NCBI GenBank assembly: GCA_036245525.1
Contig: BTPG01000005.1
Span: 124,302,486 to 124,366,485 of the forward strand
Length of the DNA stretch: 64,000 nucleotides
Source of the DNA: Semisulcospira habei
Lineage: Eukaryota > Mollusca > Gastropoda > Semisulcospiridae
Reading direction: 5' to 3'
Position numbers and translations under genes: made by a program. Below are positions 62,621 to 64,000 of the stretch, in pieces (positions within the stretch are counted from its first letter, which is position 1; each line of letters begins with the position of its first letter). The notes under the pieces are model-generated. The model was not told where the DNA came from and did no database searches. It was given only the letters and a program-made list of their open reading frames with translations.

Positions 62621-63067
62621 AGTAATATAAAGTCTTTCCCGGCGACATCAGTAGCCACATGTCTCGAAAGCAGCTATAATTCAGGATGTTATTTAGTTTG
62701 CTGTGGCAATTTTCTCAAATCCGTGACTGAAGGAATTTGCACCAAATGAACAACTTTCAGGACTAAAGTTCGGCAAATTCATTGCATGTGGCTGAGAATG
62801 TAACCTGTTTTCCATCTTACCATCCTAATAAAGTCAGATCAACAAAGAATGAAGCCGAGAGAATACACGGAACGCGGTCCGACCGAATTATTTTGTCTTT
62901 ATTCTCCTCAGTTCCTTACAACTGTAACGCGTTTGGCTGTAAACATATAACAATACTAATGAAAAAAATCAAAAAGAAAACACAAGAAGTATAACGCAAT
63001 GGAGGCATTAAAGAGGTATGCGCTGGGATGGGCTTTGACTGCTGAACTTTCCTGATAAAACGGGTTC
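62621..63067. other. No gene recognised
   Basis: Unremarkable sequence upstream of the GH31 coding start. Confidence 0.5.
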
Positions 63068-63282
63068 TTAACTCAGTCTACCCCAGACACACCACAGCAA
63101 GATAAGGATCGACCATGATAGTTCAAGGGTGATGCCAGAATAGCTTGGCGCCTATGGGCGCCAAGCTATTCCGGCATCACCCTTGAACTATCATGGTCGA
63201 TCTGTGTTCTGCACTGAAATGCAGTCTTCAGAGAACAACGGCAAAATTTGGGGGATTTCGGCGTTGGGGTAGAATGAGTTAA
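63068..63282. repeat. TTAA-flanked palindromic element, family E
   Basis: TTAA at 63068-63071 and 63279-63282. Core GGTGATGCCAGAATAGCTTG against CCAAGCTATTCCGGCATCACC. Confidence 0.9.
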
Positions 63283-63421
63283 CTCAATCAGCCCCAACGC
63301 ACCACAGCAAGACATGGCCGATCGAGCATGATAGCTCGATCTGTCTCTAGAATTGCAATACAGTTCTTCAGAGGGCAACTTCAAAATGTGGGGATTTCGG
63401 TCCTGGGGCAGAATGTGTTAA
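63279..63421. repeat. TTAA-flanked element, family E-related, short core
   Basis: It shares the TTAA at 63279 with its neighbour and ends in TTAA at 63418-63421. Ends CTCAATCAGCCCCAACGC and TCCTGGGGCAGAATG; the hairpin core is reduced to GATCGAGCATGATAGCTCGATC. Confidence 0.85.
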
Positions 63422-63934
63422 TGTTGTCTTTCCTCCGCGGAGACTTTTTTTTACTCTTCTTTCTAATCCATGCGAGTATGCACCCGTAACGGATGTTTTC
63501 AAGTACCCCTGATAAACGTCGTCGGAACTCTCCTACGCACAAAGACGAACTGAGGAGAGCAGGGAAGTCTTTCATTTCATTACATTCAGACTTCAAAAGC
63601 TATTAGCCTCTTTGTTATTGTAAGGCATACTGAGATCATCATTTTGAATACAAAACTGGTATTGCCAACTATTGATTCTCCATTGTCGGGAACAGGTCGC
63701 TTTCAAAGTCACCCATAGGCACACGCTTTCCCCTCTTTCACACTCTCCCCCCCCCCACCTCCACCCCCCTTCCTCCCCTCCCCCCCCCCCACACACACCC
63801 ACCAACCATAGTTATCAGCGTGGCGCGAGCGCCTTGTATTGCCGATATTGTTGATGCTGTTATTCCTAGTCAATCTACGTTTTTAACGTTGAAGTTTATT
63901 TTAGGTTTTCTTTATCCTTGGGAAATAAAGTTTC

Positions 63935-63940
<6 letters not shown>
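63422..63940. other. No gene recognised; C-rich tract
   Basis: A C-rich stretch at 63735-63800. Open frames here follow the low-complexity sequence. Confidence 0.5.

Positions 63941-64000
<60 letters not shown>
63941..64000. repeat. (TC)n microsatellite, runs off the window
   Basis: A CT run to the last base. Confidence 0.96.

Overview
This is eukaryotic, intron-rich, repeat-dense DNA, most likely from a marine invertebrate and probably a mollusc (gastropod-like). That is an inference from the mix of RTE- and CR1/L2-like LINE fragments, tRNA-derived SINEs, long microsatellites and hundreds-of-bases introns. There are no bacterial operons, ribosome-binding sites or CRISPR arrays. One assembly gap of 500 N lies at 31001-31500.

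The one well-supported gene occupies the right half on the minus strand (61265 down to 32810). It encodes a type II membrane GH31 alpha-glucosidase of the maltase-glucoamylase/sucrase-isomaltase kind. I could place 15 coding exons by splice sites. Together they make one uninterrupted frame of 2079 nt (693 codons) running from the start codon through the membrane anchor, trefoil-like domain, beta-sandwich and most of the catalytic barrel, including both catalytic aspartates. The 3' exons are not visible and must lie in the N gap, to the left, or outside the window. A non-coding first exon is expected to the right of 61265.

The left half (1-31000) is mainly transposon-derived: an RTE-type LINE (1752-4080), a second 5'-truncated copy (11521-12540) and an internally deleted derivative (12595-13220); a pogo/Tigger-like non-autonomous element in two opposed copies (5735-7603 and 7940-8626), one with a LINE fragment that itself contains a SINE-like insert; CR1/L2-like LINE 3' ends (6688-7502, 13760-14775, 30010-31000); hAT-like elements; and a decayed multi-exon gene of the eukaryotic integrase-core family (21828-25853).

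The most striking feature is a very abundant set of short palindromic (foldback) elements, 55-240 bp each, many bounded by TTAA. At least five main families (called A-F here) recur throughout the window and especially in the GH31 introns. Further palindrome families (G-L) do not clearly have TTAA ends. One copy sits inside a retroposon whose other copies show the empty TTAA site, which demonstrates TTAA target duplication. Families A, D and E share one hairpin backbone but differ by paired, compensating changes in both arms. A second theme is damage or expansion at GH31 splice sites. Two introns carry tandem arrays made from the preceding exon's 5' splice site (after exons 5 and 9). A retroposon landed on the exon 2 donor and duplicated it. 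A palindromic element ends six bases from the exon 6 donor. Exon 14 is squeezed between two microsatellites.
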